Below are positions 48,483 through 59,997 of a stretch of 64,000 nt of DNA, piece by piece. The stretch comes from Hyperoplus lanceolatus (Eukaryota > Chordata > Actinopteri > Uranoscopiformes > Ammodytidae): positions 18,451,501 to 18,515,500 of the forward strand of contig CM049398.1 in the NCBI GenBank assembly GCA_026929865.2. The letters are read 5' to 3'. The notes under the pieces were generated by a model that did not search any database, had not been told where the DNA came from, and saw nothing but the letters and a program-made list of their open reading frames with translations. The position numbers and the translations under genes are program-made. Numbering within the stretch: the first letter of the stretch is position 1; every line of letters begins with the position of its first letter.

Positions 48483-49094
48483 TTAAAGAGGACCTATTAT
48501 GCTACTTTTCTGGTCTTAATTTCTTGTTTTACACTGCTATAGAGCAACCTGACACGAATAACATCACAAAAAACTATGTAGATTTTCGGGAAGCTCTTTC
48601 TCTTATTTTGGCGATCCAGCACATCCTGTCAACACTTGAGTGTGTGCGCTTCGGCTCCCTCCGCCTGTGCTTCGGCCATCTCCGCTCCCCCCCCCCCCCC
48701 TCCTGCAAACCCCACTCCGTTGTGATTGGTTACCTTCCTTCCGGAACACTTTCAGTGGCGGGAAGCGCGAGCATAGACCTATAAGGGCGCGAGGCAGACG
48801 CGAACAGGGAAGTGACAGCATTACCATACATGGAAACATCCGCGTGGAGACGTCACAAAGTTTTATGCGACGTCACAAATTATGAAAGGGTAGACCGCTT
48901 TGAAGACGTGACTTCTCGACTGGCTAGAATAGTGTTTAGTGCTCTGCACAGACACCCCAGACGGTCAGCAGGGAATATGTCGAAATGCATGTAAGTCATT
49001 ATTTGATAATTTAGTATGGTTAAGCATGACTATGAATCATCATAACAACGTTTATAGGTCATAAAAGTCAAAAAGCATCATAGGTCCTCTTTAA
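48483..49094. mobile_element. TTAA-type non-autonomous transposon, 612 bp
   Basis: The left end is TTAAAGAGGACCTATTATGC. The right end, reverse-complemented, is TTAAAGAGGACCTATGATGC, an inverted repeat with one mismatch in the first 20 bases, and TTAA stands at both edges. The interior has a poly-C run and GC-rich sequence near 48,650-48,790. No transposase. It is distinct from the 942-bp TTAA family. Confidence 0.88.
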
Positions 49095-52000
49095 CAATAT
49101 CTGTGTCCCAATTCCTGCTGATTATAAATTAACCTTGTTTGTGATTCTTTAAGTATTCACAGTGCAGATGTAACAAACTTAAGTATGCTCAAAAAGTACA
49201 CCTTGCTAAATGTGCTGTGTTGATGGATACTATTGTAGTAAATATTGGTAGTTCAAAACAAGTGAATTTTCGAACTTTCTTACAATCCGTAGTAGTCGAC
49301 TGCACTGTTGGTCTATTAAACACAATTGTGACATTGCTGTCACCAAAGGTCATTTGCTTTCAGATCTCACCAATTCTAAAGGAATTTGGTTTTGGCATTG
49401 ATCAGCTAAACAACACCATTATTTCTATTTGTTGCAATGTCACAGTTCAGGTGTTATTTCACAATATCTTGTTTAAATTGTATCACATCAAAATGTTGCA
49501 GGGAGAACCCGTTAGGTATTTAACACCTCCTATGAAAGCACCCATACACACATACCTTGTTTCTTTAATACTCCCTCTTTAATGGATAAGCAGCATTTTC
49601 TTTTTTTTAACAAAATAGCTGCTCTGAAGTTACATGTCCTAACATTATGTCTCCCTCCCCCTTGCAGTGGCCCAGTACTTCTTTTTCTGGTGAAAAAGGT
49701 GAGTACTATTAATAGAGCTTCTTTTTTAATCTTCTTTTCTCCGGGGGCTGTTAATGAGCACTACTTGGCACTCTCTCATTTCCACCACAGAATATATCCG
49801 TGAGCATTGGACATTTGACTTCCTCTACAGCTCAAATGGAGCTGCTCAAGGACAAAAAAAATAAAAAATTGTGTGCACTGGGGCAGCAGTGAGAGGGGAT
49901 TACAGTTATATTTCCAAAAATAGTAACTTTCTAGAGGATGTCTGTATAGGTATGTGTAAATGTAATTGCCTTTAAAAGTTCAGTTCATTCCTGCATATTT
50001 GTAGCTCCTGTATAAAACCATCACCTGATATTTCAAAGGAAAATTACAATTAGCAAAGTGAATTGGATGATTAAAAGGCAAACATACCTTGTATTAAATG
50101 CCCTTTATTTCACTCACATGGCTTGTCAACATGTTCCCTCTTAGGCAACAGTTAATTCATAAATGAGTTTCATCATAATGAAATAGTTTTTTGAGTGTCT
50201 GTACGCCCCATTTTTTGTTGTGTTCTACCTTTGAGTGTTAAAACTTATCTCAAAGAAACACACTTTGCAGTCCGACCCTTACTTAGACAAAGTAACAAGC
50301 TGTTATGATTTGGAGGGACATCGATTTTTGAATTCAAGTTTGTTTTACCTCCAATGCGTTTTGCTAACTTGGAGCTACACTGCCTTTGTGCTGATGACGT
50401 GTGTTTCAGCTTCTCTCTCTGACTCACTTTCTGTTTCCCTCGGTACTGCAGCGTTTTACATTATGATTGAGAGCGTATATCCCCTCAGGAGCATTCTCTA
50501 GGTCCCAGTGAGTCATTTAGTATGGAGTGTGAAGGGCATCATACACACAATACACATACACACACAGCCAGTTTGACCTTTGTGCTCAAACACACAATAC
50601 CCTCTCACATACGTAACAGAAAGAGTGTGTGGTATAGCGGTGGAGCATTCAGAGTGGGAGACACTTGAGATGAAATAGATCAGATGAGCGATTGTCGCGC
50701 ATCCATTCATCCTTGATTCAACCCTTCCCCTTTCCTCTCATTCTCCTTTCCTTTCATTTCTCCTCCTACGTTTCATGAAATGACACTGATTTGTGTCTCT
50801 CCACTGGCCACTTGTGAGCGTACCCTGTCTGTGCATTTCAACAGGTCACCTCCGGGGAGTTCAAAACACTGCTCTAATTAGAAACAATTGTAGGTAATTA
50901 TAGCTGATTGTGTGGTGTCCTACCTTGTTTAATTGAAAGCTTGGTACATTCAACTAATGCAGTTCAAATTACATGGATAACAGAAGTGATAGTTAGTAGC
51001 CTTGTGTCATATAAAGACTGATATTAACTGTGCAGTGCACCAGAGAGATAACACAATCCATGAGAAGCTGTAATGTGGACAAGGTTTGGACAGCAAAGCT
51101 TTTTAGGTGCAAACGCATACTTTGCAAGGAAATTTAACTAACAAGTAAATGGATTTGTATTACCATTCAATCAAATATTCACTATTTTTCAATATTTTCT
51201 TTTGCTTGGCAGTCAAGCAGTACAACACTTTGTAGAAGTACACTCTTTGATACATAGTGTGTATCCAATATAATAATAACATTGGGATTTCATTCAGCCT
51301 ATTGACATCATGCCAAGTGTAAATACGTCTGTAAAATAAAAAGATTTACAACTGCTTATGAATAATGCAGAAGTGGAATGAATAAAGTATGTGGATGCTT
51401 GGCAGAGCATTTCACATGGTTGATTTAGTTATTTATTGGCAGTTTGTTACACCTATGTGCTTGTGTTCTGACTATGACGACAAGTAAGCAAAGTGGAAGG
51501 AGAGGATATGGTGATCATGTGATAGCTGATGATAAGTGATGTCTTGCAGTATGGTAATGACGAGTTTGAAGACAATGTTGGCTGGCCAGAGGCTGCAGGA
51601 TTTTGTCTACAAAGAGTATTTAAGCATGCTGAGGGCACTGCTCACTTTGACACTTCATTTATGTGATGAGATTATTGAAATCGGTACTCCTCAACTTGCG
51701 ATAAACACAAACAGCTGAGATCATCATTTAATTAAAACCTCAAATTACAGTCCTTTAGGGGTGCATCCACTTAACTCTCTTGCCATCACAATGTGGAGCC
51801 ATTCATTGCTGGACGCCCACCTACCTTCCGAAACATTTTCCAAAACAAAAGATTTGTAGCTACCTGCCATTAAAATGTTGTTCAATATTAGATATGCCAG
51901 GCTCACCTGAAATCATCCTTGACTAGGCATTTTTCTTCCGTTCTATCTTTCAAGGCAGTTGCATCAGTCTTGGTCATATTTTTCGTTATACCATCGGGAG

Positions 52001-53940
52001 CAACTTTGCTTTGTCTTACATTATCACCGTTTTAATACTGCTTAAGGCCTTACTTTCTATTGTCAGGTCCACTTCCTCTTTTCCATTGCTATCTGAAATA
52101 ATCAGCTCTGAAAGTAAATGTTTTGGATGGGTAATGTATTTTTGTGAATCTTAATACGTATGCGTATGTCAAATTGGAGATTGTGGCTACCTTTGGCTAG
52201 CTTATGTGTACGTGCTAGACTTACACCCAGTCATTTCCCTGCTTTCTGCCGGATGCATGCTGAGTAACTCCAGTTCTCCAGTTCATGATCCTGAGTGGTT
52301 GGTGTGGAAAATAAATTAGTGTTTTCATATTGGTCCATCAATCACGTCGCTACTGTTCTAACATGGTTCTTTCTTTTGGTAAGTAGGCACTGCTGATTTG
52401 AATGCAGGAAGTTTGTAAACCATAGAACTGAAGGATGGCAGTTCTAGTTCAGCGACTGTAATAACAATATTAAGTACAGCGACGGGCAGAAAAATAGGTG
52501 CCCATGCTTCTGATGAAGACACTGAAGACATGTGTACAAACATTGCTATGCAACATATAAGCCCAGTAAAAAAAAATTGTGCAATATTTTAGAAATCGTG
52601 CAAAGTTATACTACTTTTTGCCTTTATTTTCCCGCTCCTCTCCGGCTCATATTTGACTTACATCAGTTGCCTGCTGGCTTCTCTTTTTTATTCCCCCAAG
52701 TCTATTGTCTTTGCGAATAGAACAATTCTTGTTTGCAGTTACTCTTAAATATTGGACACACAGTTTGTACCCGGGAGCAAGGGGCTTCCAAAGGTGTAAC
52801 TCATATCTGATAGAGTTCAAATCTCCAGGGAACAATGTAAAGGAACTCACAGAGCATATTTCAAGTGTAAGGTATATCAAGTAAAGTACCAATGGAAATC
52901 CTGCAAATACCCGGGCTCCCAAACAGCCAACCGATTTGAAGAGGCCCCGCAGATTAGTGTACAGTAAACCATGTTTTCTTAAACGTACTATTCATTGATA
53001 TTGTTCTTCTATTTTGTGAGCTGCTGCAGCATAAGACCATTTTCCATCAGCCTTGTAGTTGAGCTGACAAGAAGACCACTGAGATGTGGTGTTAATAGAA
53101 TGTGTGTTTACTGCTGGGAGATGTCATGAGCATCATGCTGGCTGTTACGGTCTAGTTCATTCTAGAGCAGATACTCTCTCAGGTCATTCCATAAGGCCGA
53201 ATAAAGCAATTGTACCCAATATTTTCCATAAACAAATACCTCTTATTTCCTCATTTGTTGAGTTGATTGTGGTTCTTTTTTTCAAGTCTAGACAATTCAA
53301 ACAGATAAACATTTGCTTTGAACTCACTGCAAATATTCACTCGCAGAGTGTACTACATACCACATGCATATTCATTTTCTGCAGCTTGCGACAGTCTCTC
53401 AAACCTCCTTGAACATTGGTCACACATCGCTTATTTCCATCTACAAGTTGCTTTTGTGCCAGTTCCGAGACTCCCAATGCAACAGTACATGAATATACTG
53501 TATGCAAATGTGTCTCATTATGCATCTGACATGCCTTTGGTTGAAACTGTCAGTTTTAATGGACCATTTGCAATTGAATTACTCAATATTTGATTGATAG
53601 ATTTGATATTTGGATTGTGTTTCTCTGACAAGGCAAGTCAAACTGCTGTCACACCATCCTGGCCCGTCAATCGTTGATCGTCCTCGTCTTGCCCTGTTGA
53701 CATTGCACAAGACAACCTTGCAGTCCTGATCGTCAAACCGAGCTGAGACCTCGCATTGTAGTGTCTGACAGGAGATTCTTACTGGATGGGGAAGTTTGGG
53801 GCTTTGTTGATTGAGCTTCATTGGAGATTAATAGCAGACTAGTGTCATGGTGCTGTTGCCAGACAGTCAACTAAATGAATATGGTAAGGTCAGCTAGTCA
53901 GTCAGATAGAGACTGCAGGACATTGGAACATTGGTGTCTA
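49095..53940. other. Long non-coding stretch
   Basis: No gene was recognised. A candidate 31-bp exon at 49,668-49,698 is listed separately. The sequence around 50,830-50,940, with CTAATTAGAAACAATTG and GGTAATTATAGCTGATTG, has the look of conserved regulatory DNA. Frames such as 49,217-49,582 (121 codons, hydrophobic, no domain) are not supportable as genes. Confidence 0.4.
49668..49698 (+). other. Candidate 31-bp microexon (unproven)
   Basis: A strong polypyrimidine tract and acceptor (CTCCCTCCCCCTTGCAG) precede 31 bp that end in AAAAAG followed by GTGAGT, a near-ideal donor. Read from the second base it gives ten codons, GPVLLFLVKK. I recognise no protein, and such pairs can occur by chance. 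Confidence 0.2.
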
Positions 53941-53960
53941 GGAGTTGTTACAGTGCGGGA

Positions 53961-53995
53961 CCCAGTACTGGACTCCCAGTACTGGGTACTGGGAG
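53961..53995. repeat. CCCAGTACTGG repeats with perfect 10-bp hairpin
   Basis: CCCAGTACTGG occurs at 53,961 and again at 53,975. CTCCCAGTAC (53,973-53,982) pairs perfectly with GTACTGGGAG (53,986-53,995) across a TGG loop. Confidence 0.85.
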
Positions 53996-54178
53996 TTTTT
54001 TCTCAGCCGAGCTAAGGGCGTAAGGGCAGGGTGTCATATTGGTAAAAAAAAAAAAAAAAATGGTAAATATTGTATCATATTGTATCATATATCATATTGT
54101 ATGAAATGTAAAGCCCACTGAGACAAATGTATTTGTGATTTTGGGCTATACAAATAAAACTGATTTGATTTGATTTGG
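53996..54178 (+). repeat. L2-like LINE 3' end
   Basis: TGTAAAGCCCACTGAGACAA, then TTTGTGATTTTGGGCTATAC and AAATAAAACTGATTTGATTT, is the conserved 3' end of fish L2-like LINEs with a TTTGA repeat tail. An ATATTGTATC tandem precedes it. It is a short truncated copy. Confidence 0.6.
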
Positions 54179-54291
54179 ACTAAACATTTTTTTGGGCAGA
54201 TTTGGGCCGCTGCTTTTCCGCCTGTATCTTTACCCTCTACATTTAATCAAATTGTATTGCATTTTATTACTACTGTAAACATGGCATACTA

Positions 54292-55240
54292 TAGGGGAGA
54301 ACGGGGTAATTTGTCACACGGGTTGGTTGTCACAATCGTTATATCTCGGAACCAGAAGGCGCTGTCTGTGAAATTTTGTTATGTAAATATCCAGAATTGG
54401 GATAAGAGGTCACCTACCTAGTCTTCCTTGGAGCTAGACTGCTGAATTGGAGGTGAGAGGACTGTTTGTGTTTTTCATGTCAAATTGAAAATATTTAGCT
54501 CCTCAGTATTTTTCTTCTAGGCTTTTACAGAATGGGTTTATAACAACACACTTATTACCCATAAAAAGTGTGGAGGGTAAACTATATTTTAGATTGTGGT
54601 TAGCAAGCTAATTAGTTGTCAGATGGTTGTTGGCATTGATGCTAGCAAAAAATTCAAGTTGGGGTTGGTCGTCACATTTTTGGGGGGGTTGGTTGTCACA
54701 AGTTATCCAAAGGCTACAGCCAGAAAAGGAACCCAATAATAAAATAAATTGTCAAGCTGTATCCTCACTGACACCCCAGAGAAGGAAAGAATAGAGCAGG
54801 AAAAGGCAGCTAGCATGCAAAGGAAAAAAGGGCAACAAAATAAAAAAAAAACAGTGCATCCCAAACTAGACAAGCTGCCAAGGCTACAGTAAGATATATA
54901 GGCCTATTTGTCAACTTGACAATGCAATTGCATTTTCAAATTTAGTTCTACTTTCTTTCCTTCTTCTCAAGAGTATTCCCATTAAGATAACATTGTGACA
55001 AACAACCCCATAGTGTATGACAACCGACCCCTTGATGGGGTTGATTGTCACAATGTGTTAGGGTGTCCTTGATGATTAATTTCTTCTTTATTACAATAAG
55101 ATAGAAAAAGTGAGGGGTACACATTTCAAGCCAACACTTTAAGCTTCAATGTAATGTAGGAATGACTATTGAAAGATGTTTAGGTGATGAGCAATTCTCA
55201 GTAGAGTAAAAAGTGTGCCTACTTACCCCGTTCTCCCCTA
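54292..55240. mobile_element. TA-flanked DNA transposon with repeated TTGTCAC motifs (possible pogo/Tigger-like)
   Basis: The body is 54,294-55,238. The left end GGGGAGAACGGGGTAA and the right end TTACCCCGTTCTCCCC are perfect reverse complements over 16 bp. TA stands outside both. The motif GGTTGGTTGTCACA or a close variant occurs on the plus strand near 54,319, 54,662, 54,694 and 55,038, and in reverse near 54,996 and 55,016. A decayed lysine- and glutamate-rich stretch near 54,770-54,870 (TPEKERIEQE then RKKGQQNKKK) recalls C-termini of pogo/Tigger transposases. The superfamily is tentative. Confidence 0.65.
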
Positions 55241-55536
55241 TTTAAAAATATATTAATTATTTTATTGTAGAAATGACACTAACTGTAGTTTTGACTCTTA
55301 CTCTTGACAAAAAGGAAATCTTCAAGTCAACCTATCTCATCAGTGTTCAATGGTACTACTTAACTTTTGAATTGTTTTTACATTTTGATTTGCCTGCTTT
55401 CACTTTTGGAACCAACCTCTCCAATCTTATATCCTTTAACTCATTTCCTTCATCCCAACATGCAGCCCCGTCGTATAGGGGAGGGGGGGGGGGGGGGTTA
55501 TGACGATTATAAGGGCCCACAGCCTGCTAGGGCCCA
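55241..55536. other. Spacer with poly-G run
   Basis: AT-rich sequence ending in a poly-G run at about 55,482-55,498, then AGGGCCCACAGCCTG and AGGGCCCACACACAGC, which looks like part of an older GGGCCC-rich repeat interrupted by the next element. It resumes after 57,803. Confidence 0.45.
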
Positions 55537-55672
55537 CACACAGCCAGGGGCGCCGCCAGAGATTTTGGGCCCCATGAAAAGATATCACTCTGGGCCCCCA
55601 ACCAGGCCACGCCAAGCAAATGCAATGTTCTGTAACGGAACGTCCAGAACCCAACAGACCCATTGAAGCTTA

Positions 55673-55748
55673 AGATACCTAAACTACCTATAACTCTATT
55701 CATACAGGCGAGATACCTAAACTACCTATAACTCTTTTCATACAGGCG
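55673..55748 (+). repeat. 38-bp tandem duplication
   Basis: The unit AGATACCTAAACTACC...ATACAGGCG occurs twice in a row (55,673-55,710 and 55,711-55,748) with one mismatch. Confidence 0.92.
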
Positions 55749-56162
55749 TGCACCAATGTTGAAGTCCAATACTAAAGGCCTACAATACACTGACACTGAG
55801 CTGTTAAAATACAACACTGTGCAAATGTTCAACATTCTGCAGACAATTCTCTATACGATGCAAGGCTAATATTCTGGAAAACAAATCTGCTACAGGCCAT
55901 CTCTTATGGTGAAAATCACATTTTATTTTTTCAATTCTCAAATGAAAAAAATCTCAACATCAATTGTGGTGTCAATGTACTTAATATAACTCTTTAAATT
56001 AACAAATTGCGTCATCTACATGAATATCAAAAAGACATACTGTCGCCCTTTAATTCATCTATCTTTCTTTCTTTCCTCTCTTTTCGCTTTTGATATACTG
56101 ACTTTTGTCGTTGAGACATGATTCAATAATCCCCCGTTAATCACTCTCGATAGTGGCACGGG

Positions 56163-57526
56163 ATGCGGATAGGGTTGCCACCTTGGATTTAGGAAAAAAA
56201 GGGACACTTGATGTTTGGGTCAAAGGGCTCGGCCATTATTAGGCTACCAGTTCAGTGTAATGACCTATAATAACCATAAACACCTACAGTGCTTTTTACA
56301 GTAGGATATATAAGGAGACTGAGGTGGGAACCCTGGACCTTGTAGGGGGTTCCGGGAGAGCATTCCCCCGGAAGGAAAAAATGCAACCTTTTAAAGTAAA
56401 ATTCATCAATCTGGTGCACTTTGAGAAGAAAATTGCATGCAACCAGTCCCAGGGGCTCAGGGGGGCCCTATGCCAGAAATACTGATAATAACTTTAAATG
56501 TTGCATTGTCAAAGAGCTCAGTCATTCATGTCAATAACCGGGTCTAAAAAAGGAATCGCCTAAAATAAGGAAATAAATCATCATGGCCCCTCAACTAGTA
56601 GGTGAAAAATAGAAAAGCAAGTGCAAAACAAAAGCATTACGTATTAGCTCTGTCTTAGGGGCTTCATGAGGGGCCTTGAAGGCCCCCTCACACATGCATT
56701 AATAAGCTTTCTATGTGTGAATTCTTTACTGTTCATAAAAAAGTAGCTATCCACCCTCTGGGCCCATTATCTCATAATCCGTCTATGAACCAAATGGTTT
56801 ACACAATATATATTTTTTTTTTTTCGCGGGGAGCAAGCATTATCTATTAAAAAAAAAAAAAAGTGGGGGCCCCCCACACTGGGTCTTGAACTTGAAACGG
56901 GCACCGTGATCGTTGAGACCGCCCTTGCCCGCTTGTCGTGCCGCCTGACAACGGAACGCGCCTTCTCTCTGCCCGGCCCGCTCGCCTCTCCATTGAGAAT
57001 TAGTTGGCACAACAAATACCTCGGCCCGTGTGAAAAGGCCTTAACTACTGAACGAAGGAAATCAAATGAGATTTTGGCATTTCCCCCAAAAAAACTGGAC
57101 AAATTGTGCTGGTGAAAAAAGAGAACAATTCTGGGAAAAACGGGACGGGTGGCAACCATAGACATTATAAAGGATAGACGCCGCGTTGGCCGCTACTGCC
57201 TATTGGCGCTGACGAGAAATGCGGCCGCCATCTTGAACCGGTCACACGTTCCACTCAGTGTAGTCTGTTTGGCAGGTGGAATGAACTGTCAGCGCATGTA
57301 ATTAATCATATCTCATTAAATACCAAACTGATTTTCTCGCGGTTTTCTTTGCTGCAAAGATCATACATGTAGCTAAGATACAGGGCACAAGTTTCGACGT
57401 GTTTTAATATTCATAGTGGGCTTAACAGTCATAGAATATTCTGATATGGCGCCCGCATTTCTCGCGCTCAACGCCCAATGCGCCGTCTATCCTTTATAAT
57501 GTCTATGGTGGCAACACTATGCGGAG
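56163..57526. mobile_element. Second-level transposon, GGTTGCCACC ends
   Basis: The body is 56,171-57,518. The left end AGGGTTGCCACC and the reversed right end AGTGTTGCCACC are inverted repeats. ATGCGGAT (56,163-56,170) and ATGCGGAG (57,519-57,526) match in seven of eight positions, an 8-bp duplication. Removing the 351-bp insertion and its duplicated 8 bp leaves about 990 bp. hAT-like by duplication length. No transposase frame. Confidence 0.72.
57149..57515. mobile_element. Third-level 351-bp MITE
   Basis: The body is 57,157-57,507. The left end CATAGACATTATAAAGGATA and the reverse complement of the right end match perfectly for about 25 bp (through GACG). GTGGCAAC flanks it exactly on both sides (57,149-57,156 and 57,508-57,515). 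No coding frame. An 8-bp duplication fits hAT or Merlin; the terminal sequence does not settle which. Confidence 0.88.
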
Positions 57527-57803
57527 CTGTTTGAAAAGCGGACCAAACCATTACTTCTCAAATACAGGGGGGTGTACAGAGTTTTAAAATTGTTACTTTT
57601 TGGCAGAAAACTTTTAAATGAACCATTAATTTTATTTGTTTCACGTTAGATACAATGTTTTATTAATGGAGAGTATTGATTAAAGATTAAGTATTGATTT
57701 TTTTTTTAAATCCTTAAGTTCTAATATTTTTGGGCCCCTGCGAGTCACGGGCCCTTAGAATCGTCCTAACTTTTCACCCCATTACGGCGCCCCTGCACAC
57801 AGC

Positions 57804-58070
57804 CCCCAGTATGACAAAATGGTTATGCATACAGTGAACTAATATATAATCATACGAATGAGTCCGAATTAAAACAAATCCACAAGTCATACAATATTCA
57901 AATTTTTATAATTTCAATAACCTCCTTGGCCCCTTCTTAAAAAATGGTTTGGTCCACCCCGCTGATCGTTCTTCCTCATTGGAATTAAGTGAGCGCGAGC
58001 AAACTCCAGCAGGGTGAGGATGCCCCCAAAAAGCACAAGTTTGCACACCAGAAAAGAGTTGAGAAGAAGA
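57804..58070 (+). pseudogene. Lysine-rich coding-like remnant, left part
   Basis: Just before the Harbinger-like element the plus strand reads PKKHKFAHQKRVEKK, and directly after that element (59,672 onward) reads QEYEQQSRGQSKTTEVS. This looks like one coding stretch split by the insertion and resembles the charged N-terminal leader of fish hAT-family transposases. The resemblance is weak and no catalytic region follows. Confidence 0.3.
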
Positions 58071-59675
58071 CCTGGGGCCTCATTTATAACGGTGTGCGTA
58101 GAAACCTTCCCAAAACATTGCGTTCGCACAAAGCCAAGAATGTGCTGCTCAAAAAAAAAGTTGAGATTTATAAAACTGTCTGCGCACAGTTGCACGCAAT
58201 CTTCCCTTTATAATTACCCACCTGCGGTGAATTGTGCGCGGACGATCTCCGCCCGGTGTCATCCCACTACACCTCCAAGTTTCATCCCACAATCTACCAT
58301 ACATGGCGAATGCTAAATAGCTCCTGAATATGATCACGCACTTAATAAGCACGGAATTTTGACTGACATGAGGAAAAAAGGGAGGCAACCTGCCGCAAAG
58401 AAAGCGACTGGGAAGAAATAAAGCCCGTGACGTGCATGTGCTGCAGAAACTGGCACACACACACACCCGCGCGCTTATCACATATCATGATTGGCACAGT
58501 CGTTGTAGTCTTTGTAAAGCAGTTTCGCCCAACTTTTTACTGTATGCAATATCACATATTAGCGTAGGCCTGTAGTAGCCTACTATATGTAGGCCTATAT
58601 AAAATATGGTGTGACAAGGGAAATAATGCCTATAGTCTATTCGAGAGAATTGTTTATCTCCCGTGAGATCCACACATTTCCAACAACGTCAGATTACAGT
58701 TATATCTTCCAGGGTGAACTGTTATGGGAAAGAGATGCGTGTAATGATTTGCTAAATTCATAACATGATTTTATCTAATGAAATATACAATTTAATTAAT
58801 ATCTGTTGGGCTTAACTTTGTACAAAACTTCTTTTTACTCACCTCTTAAAATTTGCTCTCCCGCTGGGCACTCACGGAAACACCTCCCGACGTAGGCCTA
58901 TATGATATTATTATAGAGTAGAGCTATAAGATTACATTTATAAAATAACCAAAACATGTATGCCTGTACTAGTATAGACCTACTTGATAAGTAATTCAAG
59001 GGCGGCAGTGGCGAAGTGGGTAGGGAGTTCGCCTCTGGTGTGCAGGGTCGGAGGTTCGATCCCCCGTCTCCCCGCCACATGTCGAAGTGTCCCTGGGCAA
59101 GACACTGAACCCCGAATTGCTCCCGATAGTTAGCTTAGTTAGCTTAGCACCCTAGTGCTAAGCCTACCCTGCGTGGTAGCTGCTGCTATCGGTGTATGAA
59201 TGTGTGTGTGACTGGGTGAATGTGTACAAAAACAATGTAAAGCGCTTTGGGTCTGTGATAAACGGAGATATAGCGCTATACAAGTTCATTTACCATTTAC
59301 CAACAACCTATACATCACAACTGCATGCCATAGACTAGGCCTACAGTAGCCATATATTCACAACTGTAGGTAAGCTTATACATTTTATTGACTAAATATA
59401 TTGGGTGCCAAGCATTTCACAGTCATTTGTCTGTGTTTTTCTGATGACTGAGCTTTATTTCGTGGTGTTGCCATTGAGTGTCGCTGATTCCCCGAGTCAG
59501 CAAAACCTTGCGTGAGCTCTACGCATGGTCAAACGTTTGCGTGGGAATACGCACACTTCTCCGCAAAGAATTCTTTTATAAATACCACCGTTTTGCCACC
59601 GCACATTTGACCGCACATTCTGCCTGTCTACGCAAGGTTTTTGTGCGTAGAAAGCTTTATAAATGAGGCCCCAGG
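58071..59675. mobile_element. GGGGCCTCATTTATAA-type transposon (Harbinger-like) containing a SINE
   Basis: The left end is CCTGGGGCCTCATTTATAAC and the right end, reverse-complemented, is CCTGGGGCCTCATTTATAAA. The repeat extends imperfectly through GTGCGTAGAAA motifs for about 35 bp or more. GCGTAGA / TCTACGC-type words recur just inside the ends (for example near 59,519 and 59,630). I could not fix a target-site duplication. No transposase frame. A young SINE at 59,000-59,302 lies within it. Confidence 0.72.
59000..59302 (+). mobile_element. tRNA-derived SINE, copy 2
   Basis: It begins GGGCGGCAGTGGCGAAGTGG, has a B-box GGTTCGATCCC at 59,053-59,063, and ends CATTTACCATTTACC. It differs from copy 1 (31,682-31,987) by only a few bases, including one A in a run, GAGTCTG versus GGGTCTG, and CAAGTCC versus CAAGTTC. 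A clear duplication was not seen. Confidence 0.88.
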
Positions 59676-59990
59676 AGTATGAGCAGCAGAGCAGAGGCCA
59701 AAGTAAAACTACCGAGGTCAGCTGAAACAATCAGCCTACTACTTTTTCATTCATAACATTACCTTTGACGGGGCGCAGACTGCAGCCAACATTAGCTGTC
59801 ATCTCGCCGCGCTACACTCTGATCAAGTCGCCAGTTCATTGTAGAGCAACGGTGCCTACTTTAGCTATAACTGAACGTTACTACTACAGTGACTATGTGT
59901 TTCACAAATATTACTGTCGGACAGTGCTCCAGTATGCGCCCATTCAGAGGCTGAATTGAATGGTATTATGACGCTTTCAACTTCTACTCG
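59676..59990 (+). other. Continuation of the interrupted remnant, then spacer
   Basis: The first 50 bases continue the Gln/Lys-rich coding-like stretch and reach a stop near 59,725. The remainder shows no recognisable gene. Confidence 0.35.
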
Positions 59991-59997
59991 GTATGTT

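Larger units (their letters stand above)
55537..57803. mobile_element. hAT-type transposon with perfect 8-bp duplication and nested insertions
   Basis: The body is 55,545-57,795. The left end is CAGGGGCGCCGCCAGAG and the right end, reverse-complemented, is CAGGGGCGCCGTAATGG, sharing an 11-bp terminus. CACACAGC stands on both sides (55,537-55,544 and 57,796-57,803), a perfect 8-bp target-site duplication. No transposase frame of usable length remains. It contains a 38-bp tandem duplication (55,673-55,748) and a second transposon (56,171-57,518) that itself contains a third (57,157-57,507). Confidence 0.88.

Noticed and set aside
49217-49582. 121-codon hydrophobic frame
   Set aside because: No family resemblance and no exon boundaries. 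Its hydrophobic residues follow from T-rich sequence.
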